Shown one piece after another: positions 25,532 through 33,662 of a stretch of 64,000 nucleotides of DNA. Source of the DNA: an uncultured Clostridia bacterium (GTDB taxonomy: Bacteria; Bacillota; Clostridia; Oscillospirales; Acutalibacteraceae). A program made the translations under genes and the position numbers. The first letter of the stretch is position 1. Each line of letters starts with the position of its first letter. The stretch lies in NCBI GenBank assembly GCA_947623205.1, contig CANQGM010000002.1, forward strand, positions 121,410 to 185,409, read 5' to 3'. Under the pieces are notes generated by a model. It was not told the DNA's origin. It did not search any database and worked only from the letters and a program-made list of their open reading frames with translations.

Positions 25532-28222
25532 ATGAAACAAAAAGCCTTTACAAAAACTATATGTATTATTTTGGCAATAGCTTTTGTTGCGTCGGCAGTT
25601 TTTGTAGTTGCATCATCTTTTTCTTTTAATGCAGCTGTTATATCCGGCAATAAGACAAATTCAATATCCGCAAAACCTTCATCAGGTTCACATGGCTATG
25701 TAAATGGTGATTATGTTAATTTTCGCTCCGGTGCAGGCACAAATTATTCCGTCATAACAACTATGAGAAAAAACACTAAATTTATTTTTGTAGACGGAAA
25801 ACTGTATAATAACGACTGGTACAAAATTAAACTTGACTCTAATTTACAAACAGGTTACATAAATAAAGACTACGCTTCTGTATCAGATACGTCATCAAAT
25901 ACCAATACTACATATGTTAAACTCAACAAATCATCGTTAAATCTTGGTGTTGGCGAAAACTACACTCTTACAAAGTCTGTTTCTCCGTCAAATTCAAAAA
26001 CAGATTATAAATGGAGCAGCAGCAACACAAAGGCTGCAACCGTGAACAGCAATGGTTATATATCTGCAAAGAAAACCGGCACATCAAACATTACGGTTAA
26101 AATTTCCAACGGCAAGACGGCAACCTGTAAGGTAACGGTAAAATCCGCGCCTAAAAGCGTAAAGGTGAGTAGCTCAAGCCTGAAACTCGGCAAGGGAGAA
26201 ACATTTATAATTTCTGAAAGCACGAACAGCGGCTCTTATGCAAACAGCTTTAGCTGGAGCAGCAGCAATAAATCTGTTGCCACCGTTGAAAAAACCACGT
26301 CAAACAAGGCAAAAATCACCGCAAAAGCTGAGGGTACGGCTAAAATCACCATAAAAACTTACAACGGCAAAACAGCAGTCTGTAATGTAACGGTAAAATC
26401 CGCGCCTAAAAGCGTAAAGGTGAGCAATTCAAGCCTTACGCTTGACGTAAATAAAACCTTTGTAATTTCTGAAAGCACAAACAGCGGCTCTTATGCAAAC
26501 AGCTTTAGCTGGAGCAGCAGCAACACATCTGTTGCCACCGTTGAAAAAACCACGTCAAACAAGGCAAAAATTACGGCAATAGGTGAAGGCACTGCGACAA
26601 TTACCATAAAAACTTACAACGGCAAAACGGCAACCTGTAAAGTGACGGTAAAATCTCCGCCGTCAAGCATAAAACTCTCTGATACAAGTGAAACTCTTTA
26701 TAAGGGCAACTACTATACTGTTACCGCAACAGCGTCCGGCTCTGTAAAATGGAGCAGCTCAAACAATTCGGTAGCCACTGTTTCTAACGGTGTAATTTAC
26801 GCAAAATCCAACGGTACCGCTGAAATTAAGGCAACGTGCGGTTCTTCATCTGCAATCTGTGAAATTACCGTAAAGTCAGGCTCGGACGTTGATATTTCAA
26901 ACACAAAAGTATCCATAAGAAAAACCAAGTCAATTCTTCTTACCTCGTCAACAGGCGGAGTTAAATGGAATTCTTCAAATACTTCGATTGCAACTGTTAA
27001 TAACGGTATTGTCTACGCAAAAAATTCAGGTACCGCAGTAATAACCGCATACACTTCAAGCGGTGCGGCAACCTGTCTGCTGACTGTCGGAACCAGGGAC
27101 AACATTCGGTTTACTTACGCGTCGCCGAACTCTGCGCCGCTTAATTCTGCGGTTGATTTTAAGGCGATTACGGACACCGACAGAGTTGCAGTGCGTTTTG
27201 TAGTTACAAACGGTTCACAATCCTATACGGTTAATGCCGCCAAAAAAGAGAAAGACGGCAATACATATGTTTGGACAGGCACACAAAAGCTGTCAAAATC
27301 AGGCAAGTGGACTGTAAAAGCCTATGCAAAGTACAAAACTTCTAACGAATTTCTGACAACACCCGGAAACGGTGAGGGGGAAGTATTTGTTACTTCTTCA
27401 ACCGATAAAACAACTCCGGTATGCGCCGAACGCAGAGCAAGCGATGAGGTTATAAACCTTATCGCAAACTACGAGGGATTTTTATCTTCCGTTACGGCCG
27501 ACAGCATTACTTCTGACCCCACGTTGGGATACGGTAAGGTTGTAACATCAGGAGAACAATTTTATAATAATCTTACAAAAAATGAGGCGTATGCTTATCT
27601 TTGTCAAACTGTAAATAAAGGCGGCTACACTACAAGGACAAATAAATATCTTTTGGATAATGATATAAAGTTCAATCAGCGCCAGTTCGATTCGCTTGTT
27701 TGTTTTACCTACAATGTCGGAGCAGGTGTAATTTATAACGATTCAGAACTTCAGGCTGTTCTGCTTAATACAGGCAATAACTCAAGCATAAAAAAAGGTG
27801 CCGCAGGTTATGTTAATGCAAGTGATGTAAATCTTAGGAAAGGCTCCGGTACAAACTATGACGTTATAACTTGTATGCCTAAAAATACAAAATTTACATT
27901 TGTTGACGGTAAAGTATATAATTCCGATTGGTATAAAATAAAACTGTCAAACGGTACAACAGGATACATTTTCAAGTCTTACGCTTCTGTTTCAAGCGGT
28001 TCAAACGGTTCAAGAAATCTTAATAATGTTGATAAACAGCAGTATCTCAACGCATTTTTGCAGTATCATCATGCCGCGGGTTCATGTTATTGGGGACTTA
28101 TGTACAGAAGAATAGATGAGGCAGAAGTATTTTTCTACGGCGACTATGAACGAAACGGCGAATATAATAACCATAATTTTAAATTTACTTGTCAGTCGTA
28201 TAGTAATTTCAGTATAGCCTGA
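25532..28222 (+). CDS. Secreted multi-domain cell-wall protein: SH3b, Big2 repeats and lysozyme-like domain with an inserted SH3b
   Basis: 896 residues. Order: signal peptide or anchor (about 8-30), SH3b (about 55-118), five Big2 Ig-like repeats (about 128-204, 209-289, 294-374, 378-448, 458-520), another Ig-like segment (525-622), then a phage-lysozyme-like (GH24-type) domain. The first part of the lysozyme domain (637-747) holds the candidate catalytic Glu648 in NYEGF, DPTLGYGK and the NVG motif CFTYNVG; a second SH3b (758-820) follows, and the lysozyme domain then resumes with YWGLMYRRIDEAEVFFYGDY (853-872). SH3b domains bind cell wall. Likely a muralytic enzyme acting on the cell's own or a competitor's wall. 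Confidence 0.85.
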   Translation: MKQKAFTKTICIILAIAFVASAVFVVASSFSFNAAVISGNKTNSISAKPSSGSHGYVNGDYVNFRSGAGTNYSVITTMRKNTKFIFVDGKLYNNDWYKIKLDSNLQTGYINKDYASVSDTSSNTNTTYVKLNKSSLNLGVGENYTLTKSVSPSNSKTDYKWSSSNTKAATVNSNGYISAKKTGTSNITVKISNGKTATCKVTVKSAPKSVKVSSSSLKLGKGETFIISESTNSGSYANSFSWSSSNKSVATVEKTTSNKAKITAKAEGTAKITIKTYNGKTAVCNVTVKSAPKSVKVSNSSLTLDVNKTFVISESTNSGSYANSFSWSSSNTSVATVEKTTSNKAKITAIGEGTATITIKTYNGKTATCKVTVKSPPSSIKLSDTSETLYKGNYYTVTATASGSVKWSSSNNSVATVSNGVIYAKSNGTAEIKATCGSSSAICEITVKSGSDVDISNTKVSIRKTKSILLTSSTGGVKWNSSNTSIATVNNGIVYAKNSGTAVITAYTSSGAATCLLTVGTRDNIRFTYASPNSAPLNSAVDFKAITDTDRVAVRFVVTNGSQSYTVNAAKKEKDGNTYVWTGTQKLSKSGKWTVKAYAKYKTSNEFLTTPGNGEGEVFVTSSTDKTTPVCAERRASDEVINLIANYEGFLSSVTADSITSDPTLGYGKVVTSGEQFYNNLTKNEAYAYLCQTVNKGGYTTRTNKYLLDNDIKFNQRQFDSLVCFTYNVGAGVIYNDSELQAVLLNTGNNSSIKKGAAGYVNASDVNLRKGSGTNYDVITCMPKNTKFTFVDGKVYNSDWYKIKLSNGTTGYIFKSYASVSSGSNGSRNLNNVDKQQYLNAFLQYHHAAGSCYWGLMYRRIDEAEVFFYGDYERNGEYNNHNFKFTCQSYSNFSIA
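26144..26653 (+). repeat. Tandem 255-bp near-identical repeats encoding Big2 modules 2 and 3
   Basis: Two copies, 26144-26398 and 26399-26653, with period 255 bases (85 residues). Runs such as CGCGCCTAAAAGCGTAAAGG recur exactly, as do the codons for SGSYANSFSWSSSN. This is an in-frame recent duplication prone to copy-number change. Confidence 0.85.
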
Positions 28223-28253
28223 TAAGGCTAAATTGCGCAAGAAAGGTTAAATT

Positions 28254-29054
28254 ATGAAGAAAATAGGTTTTATCGGCGCAGGCAATATGGCTACTGCAAT
28301 TATAAAAGGTTTATTATCACAAAATAACGGCAATCCTGAACTTGTCAATGTGTTTGATTTAAGCGTTGAAAAGTGTGATATTATTAAAAAAATGGGTGTT
28401 AATGTCTGCAAAACCGGCGTTGATGTTATGAAGAACAGCGACATAATAGTTCTTGCGGTAAAACCGCAGAACTATTCAGAGGTTTTGGAGGAACTAAAAA
28501 ATGACGTGACCCCCGACAAAACATTTGTTTCAATTGCCGCGGGTATCTCAATTGAATTTGTAAGAAACAGTCTTAACTGCAATTGTCCTGTCGTTCGTGT
28601 TATGCCAAACACACCGCTATTGTTAAAAAAAGGAGCTACTGCGCTCTGTCCCTCCGATAATATAAGCGATGAGGACAAACAGATAGTATATGATATGTTT
28701 GCAGGCAGCGGTATATGTGAATATATATCGGAAGAACATATGAACGAAGTCATAGCAGTTAACGGCAGCAGCCCTGCGTATATTTATCTGTTTGCAAAGG
28801 CAATGGCCGAATATGCCGAGAATCACGGCATTGAGTATAACAAGGCTATGAATTTAATTTGCGCCGCTCTTGAGGGTTCAGCCGCTATGCTGCGAGAAAG
28901 CGGCGACAGTGCCGACATACTTATTGAAAAGGTAAGTTCAAAAGGCGGCACTACAATAGCCGCTCTTGAAAAACTCAGAGAGCACGGATTTTATAAAGCT
29001 GTTCAGGATGCAATGGACGCCTGCACAAAAAGAGCAGAGGAACTTGGCAAATAG
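28254..29054 (+). CDS. proC: Pyrroline-5-carboxylate reductase
   Basis: Last step of proline synthesis, reducing pyrroline-5-carboxylate with NAD(P)H. The 266 residues match the family. N-terminal Rossmann motif GFIGAGNMATAIIKGL (residues 4-19), the VLAVKPQNY segment, VRVMPNTPLLLKKGATAL, and the C-terminal signature VSSKGGTTIAALEKL are all present. AAAGGTT lies before the ATG. No other proline genes are adjacent; a terminator-like hairpin follows. Confidence 0.96.
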   Translation: MKKIGFIGAGNMATAIIKGLLSQNNGNPELVNVFDLSVEKCDIIKKMGVNVCKTGVDVMKNSDIIVLAVKPQNYSEVLEELKNDVTPDKTFVSIAAGISIEFVRNSLNCNCPVVRVMPNTPLLLKKGATALCPSDNISDEDKQIVYDMFAGSGICEYISEEHMNEVIAVNGSSPAYIYLFAKAMAEYAENHGIEYNKAMNLICAALEGSAAMLRESGDSADILIEKVSSKGGTTIAALEKLREHGFYKAVQDAMDACTKRAEELGK

Positions 29055-29067
29055 AGTTTCATAAACT

Positions 29068-29123
29068 AAAAACATTCCGCATACGTTTTAAAGGGACAAC
29101 CTGAAAACGAAAGGAATGTTTTT
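29068..29123 (+). terminator. Hairpin after proC that overlaps the next ribosome-binding site
   Basis: Perfect 11-bp arms, AAAAACATTCC (29068-29078) and GGAATGTTTTT (29113-29123), loop 34 bases. The U-rich 3' arm suits termination of proC, yet AAAGGA of the next gene overlaps the same arm. Third case of this design in the window. Confidence 0.55.
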
Positions 29124-29124
29124 T

Positions 29125-29796
29125 ATGAAAGGTGTAGTATTTTCGTTAAAGAAATCTGATTTTGCCAGAAGAAATCGCAGAAAAATAACAGTTTCCGATC
29201 TGCGTTATTTTTTTAAGCGGTACGGAGTAATGGTTATGTGCGTTACGCTTCTTTTTGCCGGACTGATATTTGGTTCTGCCTATGCGCAAAATTCCACTTC
29301 ATCTCTGCTTGATTCGCTTGATTTTTTATTTACCACAAACCTTGATGTGCGTCTGTCACAAAATGCCGCAGAAACATTCTGCGCGTGCTTTGCTTCAGAT
29401 TTTATATTTCTTTTTGTTGTATTTTTGCTCGGTCTTGCTCCTTGGGGAATACCGATGCTTTTATTTGTATTGTTTTTTAAAGGCTTTGGTACGGGACTCA
29501 CGGCGGGGTATCTTTATATGGCTCACTCTTTAAAAGGAGTTGGATTTTACCTGATTGTTTTGCTTCCGGGAACGTTTTTGTTCTGTATGGCGCTTTCACT
29601 GTTTTCGACATCGGCTTTTTATATATCAAAGCGAATGTTTTTTTATACAATAGGCCGTAATGTTCCTGCGCAGCCCCTTCGTAAAGGAGTTATAAATTTT
29701 TGCTCGCGTTCAATGTCGTCGCTTATTATGACATTTTTTTCCGCCCTGCTTGATGTTGTTTTATGGACATTGTTTGCCGGAGTATTTAATTTTTAG
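29125..29796 (+). CDS. SpoIIM-like membrane protein (stage II sporulation protein M family)
   Basis: 223 residues with about five membrane helices. The basic N-terminus (KKSDFARRNRRKITVSDL), the first helix near residues 33-53, and the loop LGLAPWGIPMLLFVLFFKGFGTGLTAGYLY are consistent with the SpoIIM/DUF95 family; SpoIIM recruits the SpoIID/SpoIIP wall-degrading complex during forespore engulfment. ATG 29125 is preferred over ATG 29116 because AAAGGA is then spaced nine bases away. It is followed 16 bases later by another membrane protein gene. Assignment is moderate. Confidence 0.55.
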   Translation: MKGVVFSLKKSDFARRNRRKITVSDLRYFFKRYGVMVMCVTLLFAGLIFGSAYAQNSTSSLLDSLDFLFTTNLDVRLSQNAAETFCACFASDFIFLFVVFLLGLAPWGIPMLLFVLFFKGFGTGLTAGYLYMAHSLKGVGFYLIVLLPGTFLFCMALSLFSTSAFYISKRMFFYTIGRNVPAQPLRKGVINFCSRSMSSLIMTFFSALLDVVLWTLFAGVFNF

Positions 29797-29812
29797 TCAT
29801 CGGAGGTTTATA

Positions 29813-30775
29813 ATGGCATCTGAGAAAAATATATTTGCTCTGTCTGACTTTTTTTCATCTTTATTTCATAATTTTCCGAAACTACTGTTTACAAATGTAT
29901 TGTTTGCGGTTCCTTTCGCCGTATTTTTCGGAATTTTTTGGTTTATAAATACAGCCTCGTCAATAAACTCAAACTTTATTTTATTTCTTACGGCAATTCC
30001 GCTGTTTCCGTTTTATGCGGGAGTTACACAGGTAACTTCGCATATGGCAAGAGGAGAAAAAGATGTTAAAGTTTTTCAGACCTTTATTAACGGAGTCAAA
30101 GAGAATTTTCTCAGATTTTTATTATACGGGTTTATTTTTTATGCCGCAATTTTTTTCAGTTATTATTCAATTATAATGTACTCCGGATTTGGAAGATATA
30201 ACAATGCGTTTTATGTTTTACTTGTTTTGTGCGTTATAATTTCGGTTTTTTTTCTGTTTGTATTTTACTATGTACCGCCTATGTCAGTTACCTTTGACCT
30301 TTCTGTCAAAAACATATTAAAAAACAGCGCGTTAATGACCTTTGGCGAGATAAAAAGTAATTTTATTGCAACATTCGGCTTATTTGTTTTGTTTCTTGTT
30401 TGTGCCACGGTACTGTTTTGCTGTAAATACGCTGCTGCAATAATAATTGCTACCGTTGTTCTTGCGCTTTTCTTTGTTCCGTCGCTTATGTCATTTATAA
30501 TTAATTCGTCAATATATAAAGCGATGTATTCTATGATTACGGGCAAGGATGAGAAAAGCACTGAAATTGATAAAAAAATAAAGAACCGAAAAAAAGGTCA
30601 GTTTTATGATAATTTTGAAGATAAAAAAAACAGCGTTGCGGAAAGCTTTGCCGGCTTAAAGGTTGACGAATCAAAAGACGGCGATGAATACATTTTTTAT
30701 AACGGAAGAATGATAAAGCGCAGCGTATTGATAAAGCTTAAAAAAGAGTCAGAAGAAAAAAAGGAGAATGAATAA
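29813..30775 (+). CDS. Polytopic membrane protein, DUF624/YesL-like
   Basis: 320 residues from ATG 29813 (GGAGG upstream; the longer track start lies inside the previous gene). About six membrane helices in the first 240 residues, then a charged cytosolic tail (about 245-320, many Lys/Glu) that contains DEYIFYNGRMIKRSVLIKLK. The order of helices and the PFYAGVTQVTSHMARGEKDV loop resemble DUF624 proteins of unknown function. Its stop lies 1 base ahead of the next ATG, so the two are coupled. Confidence 0.55.
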   Translation: MASEKNIFALSDFFSSLFHNFPKLLFTNVLFAVPFAVFFGIFWFINTASSINSNFILFLTAIPLFPFYAGVTQVTSHMARGEKDVKVFQTFINGVKENFLRFLLYGFIFYAAIFFSYYSIIMYSGFGRYNNAFYVLLVLCVIISVFFLFVFYYVPPMSVTFDLSVKNILKNSALMTFGEIKSNFIATFGLFVLFLVCATVLFCCKYAAAIIIATVVLALFFVPSLMSFIINSSIYKAMYSMITGKDEKSTEIDKKIKNRKKGQFYDNFEDKKNSVAESFAGLKVDESKDGDEYIFYNGRMIKRSVLIKLKKESEEKKENE

Positions 30776-30776
30776 T

Positions 30777-31379
30777 ATGAACGGTAAATACAGTGATAAA
30801 AAATCAAAGACAGTTGTAATAATAATTTGTGCGGCCGTCATTGCCGCAATTGCTGTTTTATGTGTGTTTTTGTTTATTAATTTGAACAGTTCATCAAATA
30901 CACAGCCGACAGAACAAACTCTTCAAACCGCGCAGTCAACAGATTCACAGACACAGCCTGATATGGGGCAGACATCTGAAACAACTTTGCCGCCGGACGA
31001 CTCGTCTGCCGAGACTAAGGAAACGCAGAAGGTCGTTGTTCCTACAAATAATAACATTTCTGATAAAGTTTATTACTTTAGCAAAACATTTTCACCCTAT
31101 AAGGCAATTGATTCGGAAACGGGAGATCCCTGCCCTCTAAAAGAAGTTTTCGGCAGTTCATATGCCGGAGGCAGTATCAGTTTTAATAATGACGGTACTT
31201 TTTCCGACACACTGAGTATTTCATCCGTTAATTCCGGGGCATATGCCGTTCAGGGAGATACAATAAAGGCCACTTATACTAATGATAAAAATGTATCTGT
31301 GAACATAGTGCAATGGAATGGTGATGTTCCTGCGGAAATCAGCATTAATTATGGCGGATATGATGTTTATTTCAACTGA
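30777..31379 (+). CDS. Membrane-anchored extracytoplasmic protein, tandem paralogue 1
   Basis: 200 residues from ATG 30777, chosen because AAGGAG lies ten bases upstream whereas the track ATG is only one base from it. One membrane helix (about 10-34) is followed by a Thr/Gln/Ser-rich linker (about 35-80), then a small beta-rich domain with GGSISFNNDGTFSDTL. The same domain occurs in the next gene. No named family; a lipocalin-like or META-like barrel is possible from the strand pattern, but this is inference. Confidence 0.6.
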   Translation: MNGKYSDKKSKTVVIIICAAVIAAIAVLCVFLFINLNSSSNTQPTEQTLQTAQSTDSQTQPDMGQTSETTLPPDDSSAETKETQKVVVPTNNNISDKVYYFSKTFSPYKAIDSETGDPCPLKEVFGSSYAGGSISFNNDGTFSDTLSISSVNSGAYAVQGDTIKATYTNDKNVSVNIVQWNGDVPAEISINYGGYDVYFN

Positions 31380-31394
31380 TAAATTGAGGATTTT

Positions 31395-31889
31395 ATGAGC
31401 AAGTCAAAAAAGAGATCTATAAATACACAACAAAAACCTAAGAAAAAATCAATTAAGAAAAGAACTGCCATTACACTGACGGTTGCAGCAGTTTTTGCGA
31501 CTGCGGCTGTTGTATTGCTTATTTTTCGCTCTGTTACGCAGTCGGCAAAGCTGTCTCAATTTACCGACGCTTCGTGGGTGTGTACGTCGGCATATAATGC
31601 AAGCGGCGACGAGGTAGAGCTTAGCGAAATTTATAACACCAACTATTCGTCGTACAAGGGTTCTTTAAACTTTAGAGACGACGGCACGTTTTCACTCTGG
31701 CTCTCACCGGGTTCGCCGGATGACGGTACCCATGTAGGAAATTACAAAATTGAGAGCGACGCTGAAATTAAAGTTACTTTCAGCGGAGGATATGAGTGCT
31801 CTTTTGATGTGAACCGAAAAAACGGTGAAATCACCTCAATAGTTGTGCCGTATAACGATAATTATGAAGTGTATTTTACAAGAAAATAA
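31395..31889 (+). CDS. Membrane-anchored extracytoplasmic protein, tandem paralogue 2
   Basis: 164 residues. A very basic N-terminus (SKSKKRSINTQQKPKKKSIKKR), one helix (about 25-45), then a beta-rich domain with KGSLNFRDDGTFSLWL and a C-terminal NYEVYFTRK that matches the DGTFS and YDVYFN features of the preceding gene. The two are diverged tandem duplicates. GAGGA precedes the ATG. Last gene before a strong shared terminator. Confidence 0.6.
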   Translation: MSKSKKRSINTQQKPKKKSIKKRTAITLTVAAVFATAAVVLLIFRSVTQSAKLSQFTDASWVCTSAYNASGDEVELSEIYNTNYSSYKGSLNFRDDGTFSLWLSPGSPDDGTHVGNYKIESDAEIKVTFSGGYECSFDVNRKNGEITSIVVPYNDNYEVYFTRK

Positions 31890-31898
31890 AAGCAGTTT

Positions 31899-31929
31899 CC
31901 CTGACCTGTAAAAGGTCAGGGCTTTTCTT
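31899..31929. terminator. Bidirectional terminator between paralogue 2 and the dinB operon
   Basis: Perfect 9-bp stem CCCTGACCT (31899-31907) with AGGTCAGGG (31913-31921), loop of 5, then CTTTTCTTTT on the plus strand. It extends into the 3' end of the minus-strand gene. Confidence 0.85.
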
Positions 31930-32155
31930 TTGCATCAACAAACCACCTGTTTTCCTCAAGAAACAAAAAGCGCTCTCTGCCCATAATTATACAGGTGTAG
32001 CGTATTCCTGCGCCGCCGGCTTTAAGCGACGCGGCATATCTTATATCGGTAATTCTGTCAATCTGGTATCTTTTGCCGTTATCCCAGCAAATGTATTCGG
32101 GCAGTAAATTTCCGTCACAGTCAAAAGTGGCGTTTACTTTTACATACTGTTTCAT
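31916..32155 (-). CDS. Small conserved protein co-transcribed with dinB
   Basis: 79 residues, function unknown. MKQYVKVNATFDCDGNLLPE begins a beta-rich domain with WDNGKRYQIDRI, SLKAGGAGIRYTCIIMGRERFLFLEENRWFV. I recall similar small proteins next to Y-family polymerase genes in Clostridia. It starts 14 bases after dinB with GAGG before the ATG, so it should be made from the same LexA-type promoter; it may assist or regulate the polymerase. Confidence 0.7.
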   Translation of the reverse strand: MKQYVKVNATFDCDGNLLPEYICWDNGKRYQIDRITDIRYAASLKAGGAGIRYTCIIMGRERFLFLEENRWFVDAKEKP

Positions 32156-32169
32156 TTTAATAACCTCTT

Positions 32170-33444
32170 TTATAAATATCCTATGGGATGAATTGTATGG
32201 TCGTCTTTAGGATTAAACGCAGATAAACCGCTGTCACCGAGCAGAACTGCGGGACGTATGATATAGTTTCCAAATCGTTTTTTAAGCCTGTCAATCGTTT
32301 TGTCAAGCTGAATGTTCCGCAACATTTTTTCTTCGTTGTTCAAAAGACTCATTTGACGCGGAACATCGTCGTGTACAAAATCCGTTACACTTACTCCAAT
32401 ACTTCTCAGGGGACGCTGCATTTTATAATTTTTTACAAAAAGATTTATTGCGGCGTTGGTTATCTCCTTTGTAACATTGGTAAAATCGTCAAGCGTACAT
32501 TGTCTTATAAATGAGCAAAGCTCATTGTCACGCACGCTGATCCCCACGGTATGAGCCATAAACCCCTGTTCTCGCATTCTGCGGCATACGCTGTCACACA
32601 AAACGTACATCACCATTTTTACGTCCTCATATGTTTTCATATCACGGGGAGTTGTTGTTGAATTTCCTATTGATTTAACTTCGCTGTTTTCATTCATATG
32701 AGAAACTGGAGATGAGTCATACCCGTTTGCAAAGCCGTAAATCAGTTCGCCCCACTTGCCGAGCTGCGCACGCAAAAGTTCAACAGAAGAGTTTGCAATA
32801 TCGCCTATGGTGTAAATGCCTATATTATGCAGTTTTTTCTTTGTTGCTTTGCCTACATACAGAAGATCCTCCGCTGGAGCGTTCCATATTATTTTTTTAT
32901 AATTATCCCTTGTAATATTTGTTATCGCATCGGGCTTTTTATAGTCGCTCCCGAACTTGGCAAATATTTTATTAAAGCTTACTCCTATGCTTACCGTAAT
33001 GCCAAGCTCTTCTTTAACGCGCCTGTTTATCTCAAATGCAATTTCTGTTCCGCTTTTATCTGTGTTCTGCGTAACGTCAAGCCATGCCTCGTCAAGCCCG
33101 AACGGTTCAATCATATCGGTATAGTCGCTGTAAATTCTCCTTGCCATTTTTGAGAACCTCTTGTAAAGCTCAAAGTGGGGAGGAACGGTAATAACTTCGG
33201 GACACTTCTGTTTTGCCTGCCATATGGCTTCTCCTGTTTTAATGCCGTATTTTTTTGCAATTTCATTTTTTGCAAGAATAATTCCATGCCTGTTTTCAGC
33301 ATTGCCGCTGACCGCAACGGGTTTGTTGCGTATTTTGGGGTTATACAGACACTCCACGCTTGCGTAAAAACCGTTACAGTCGCTGTGCAAAATCACCCTG
33401 TCTTTTTTATATTTGTTTTTATCAACAGCACTATTAATGTTCAT
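32170..33444 (-). CDS. dinB: Y-family DNA polymerase (Pol IV type)
   Basis: Translesion polymerase that copies damaged templates at low fidelity. 424 residues. The catalytic acids lie in LHSDCNGFYASVE (Asp23) and FGLDEAWLDVT (Asp/Glu near 118-119); the helix-hairpin-helix segment DLLYVGKATKKKLHNIGIYTIGDIA follows; the little-finger domain is C-terminal. A clear beta-clamp-binding peptide is not certain, though RQMSLL near residue 364 fits the QxxLF-type pattern. The start ATG is only about 22 bases from the predicted transcription start and has a weak GAGATG site. Controlled by two LexA-like boxes. Confidence 0.95.
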   Translation of the reverse strand: MNINSAVDKNKYKKDRVILHSDCNGFYASVECLYNPKIRNKPVAVSGNAENRHGIILAKNEIAKKYGIKTGEAIWQAKQKCPEVITVPPHFELYKRFSKMARRIYSDYTDMIEPFGLDEAWLDVTQNTDKSGTEIAFEINRRVKEELGITVSIGVSFNKIFAKFGSDYKKPDAITNITRDNYKKIIWNAPAEDLLYVGKATKKKLHNIGIYTIGDIANSSVELLRAQLGKWGELIYGFANGYDSSPVSHMNENSEVKSIGNSTTTPRDMKTYEDVKMVMYVLCDSVCRRMREQGFMAHTVGISVRDNELCSFIRQCTLDDFTNVTKEITNAAINLFVKNYKMQRPLRSIGVSVTDFVHDDVPRQMSLLNNEEKMLRNIQLDKTIDRLKKRFGNYIIRPAVLLGDSGLSAFNPKDDHTIHPIGYL

Positions 33445-33454
33445 AAAATCATCT

Positions 33455-33468
33455 CGAACAAATGTTTT
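33455..33468 (-). promoter_or_regulatory. LexA-like box 1 of dinB operon
   Basis: CGAACAAATGTTTT on the plus strand matches the Gram-positive LexA pattern CGAACnnnnGTTyg except at the right end. It covers the predicted transcription start of dinB. Confidence 0.65.
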
Positions 33469-33473
33469 ATTTA

Positions 33474-33502
33474 ATTATAGAACAGATGTTCTAATTTGTC
33501 AA
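33474..33502 (-). promoter_or_regulatory. Perfect consensus sigma-A promoter for dinB operon
   Basis: On the minus strand: TTGACA (33497-33502), 17-base spacer, TATAAT (33474-33479). LexA-like box 2 lies within the spacer. Confidence 0.9.
33479..33492 (-). promoter_or_regulatory. LexA-like box 2 in dinB promoter spacer
   Basis: AGAACAGATGTTCT, with palindromic AGAAC/GTTCT arms, close to the Gram-positive LexA consensus GAACnnnnGTTC. It sits between -35 and -10, the position for tight repression. Confidence 0.8.
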
Positions 33503-33591
33503 TACACAATATTTACTAAAATTTCGTTGTTAATTTTCGTTTGGGAAAGGCTCATTTTAACTGTATATTGATTACATCTGTGTAATTCCCA

Positions 33592-33620
33592 TTTACAAAA
33601 ACAATATGTTGTGTTAAAAT
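33592..33620 (+). promoter_or_regulatory. Sigma-A promoter for pyrE
   Basis: -35 TTTACA (33592-33597), 17-base spacer, -10 TAAAAT (33615-33620), 43 bases ahead of the start codon. No PyrR-type attenuator was seen. Confidence 0.65.
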
Positions 33621-33662
33621 TTTAAATGTTTAATTATGTAAAAAAATATTGGGAGATCAATT

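Noticed and set aside
25922-27090. Regular repeats that could suggest a CRISPR array
   Set aside because: They are in-frame coding repeats of about 80 residues (Big2 domains), far longer than CRISPR units and without spacers.
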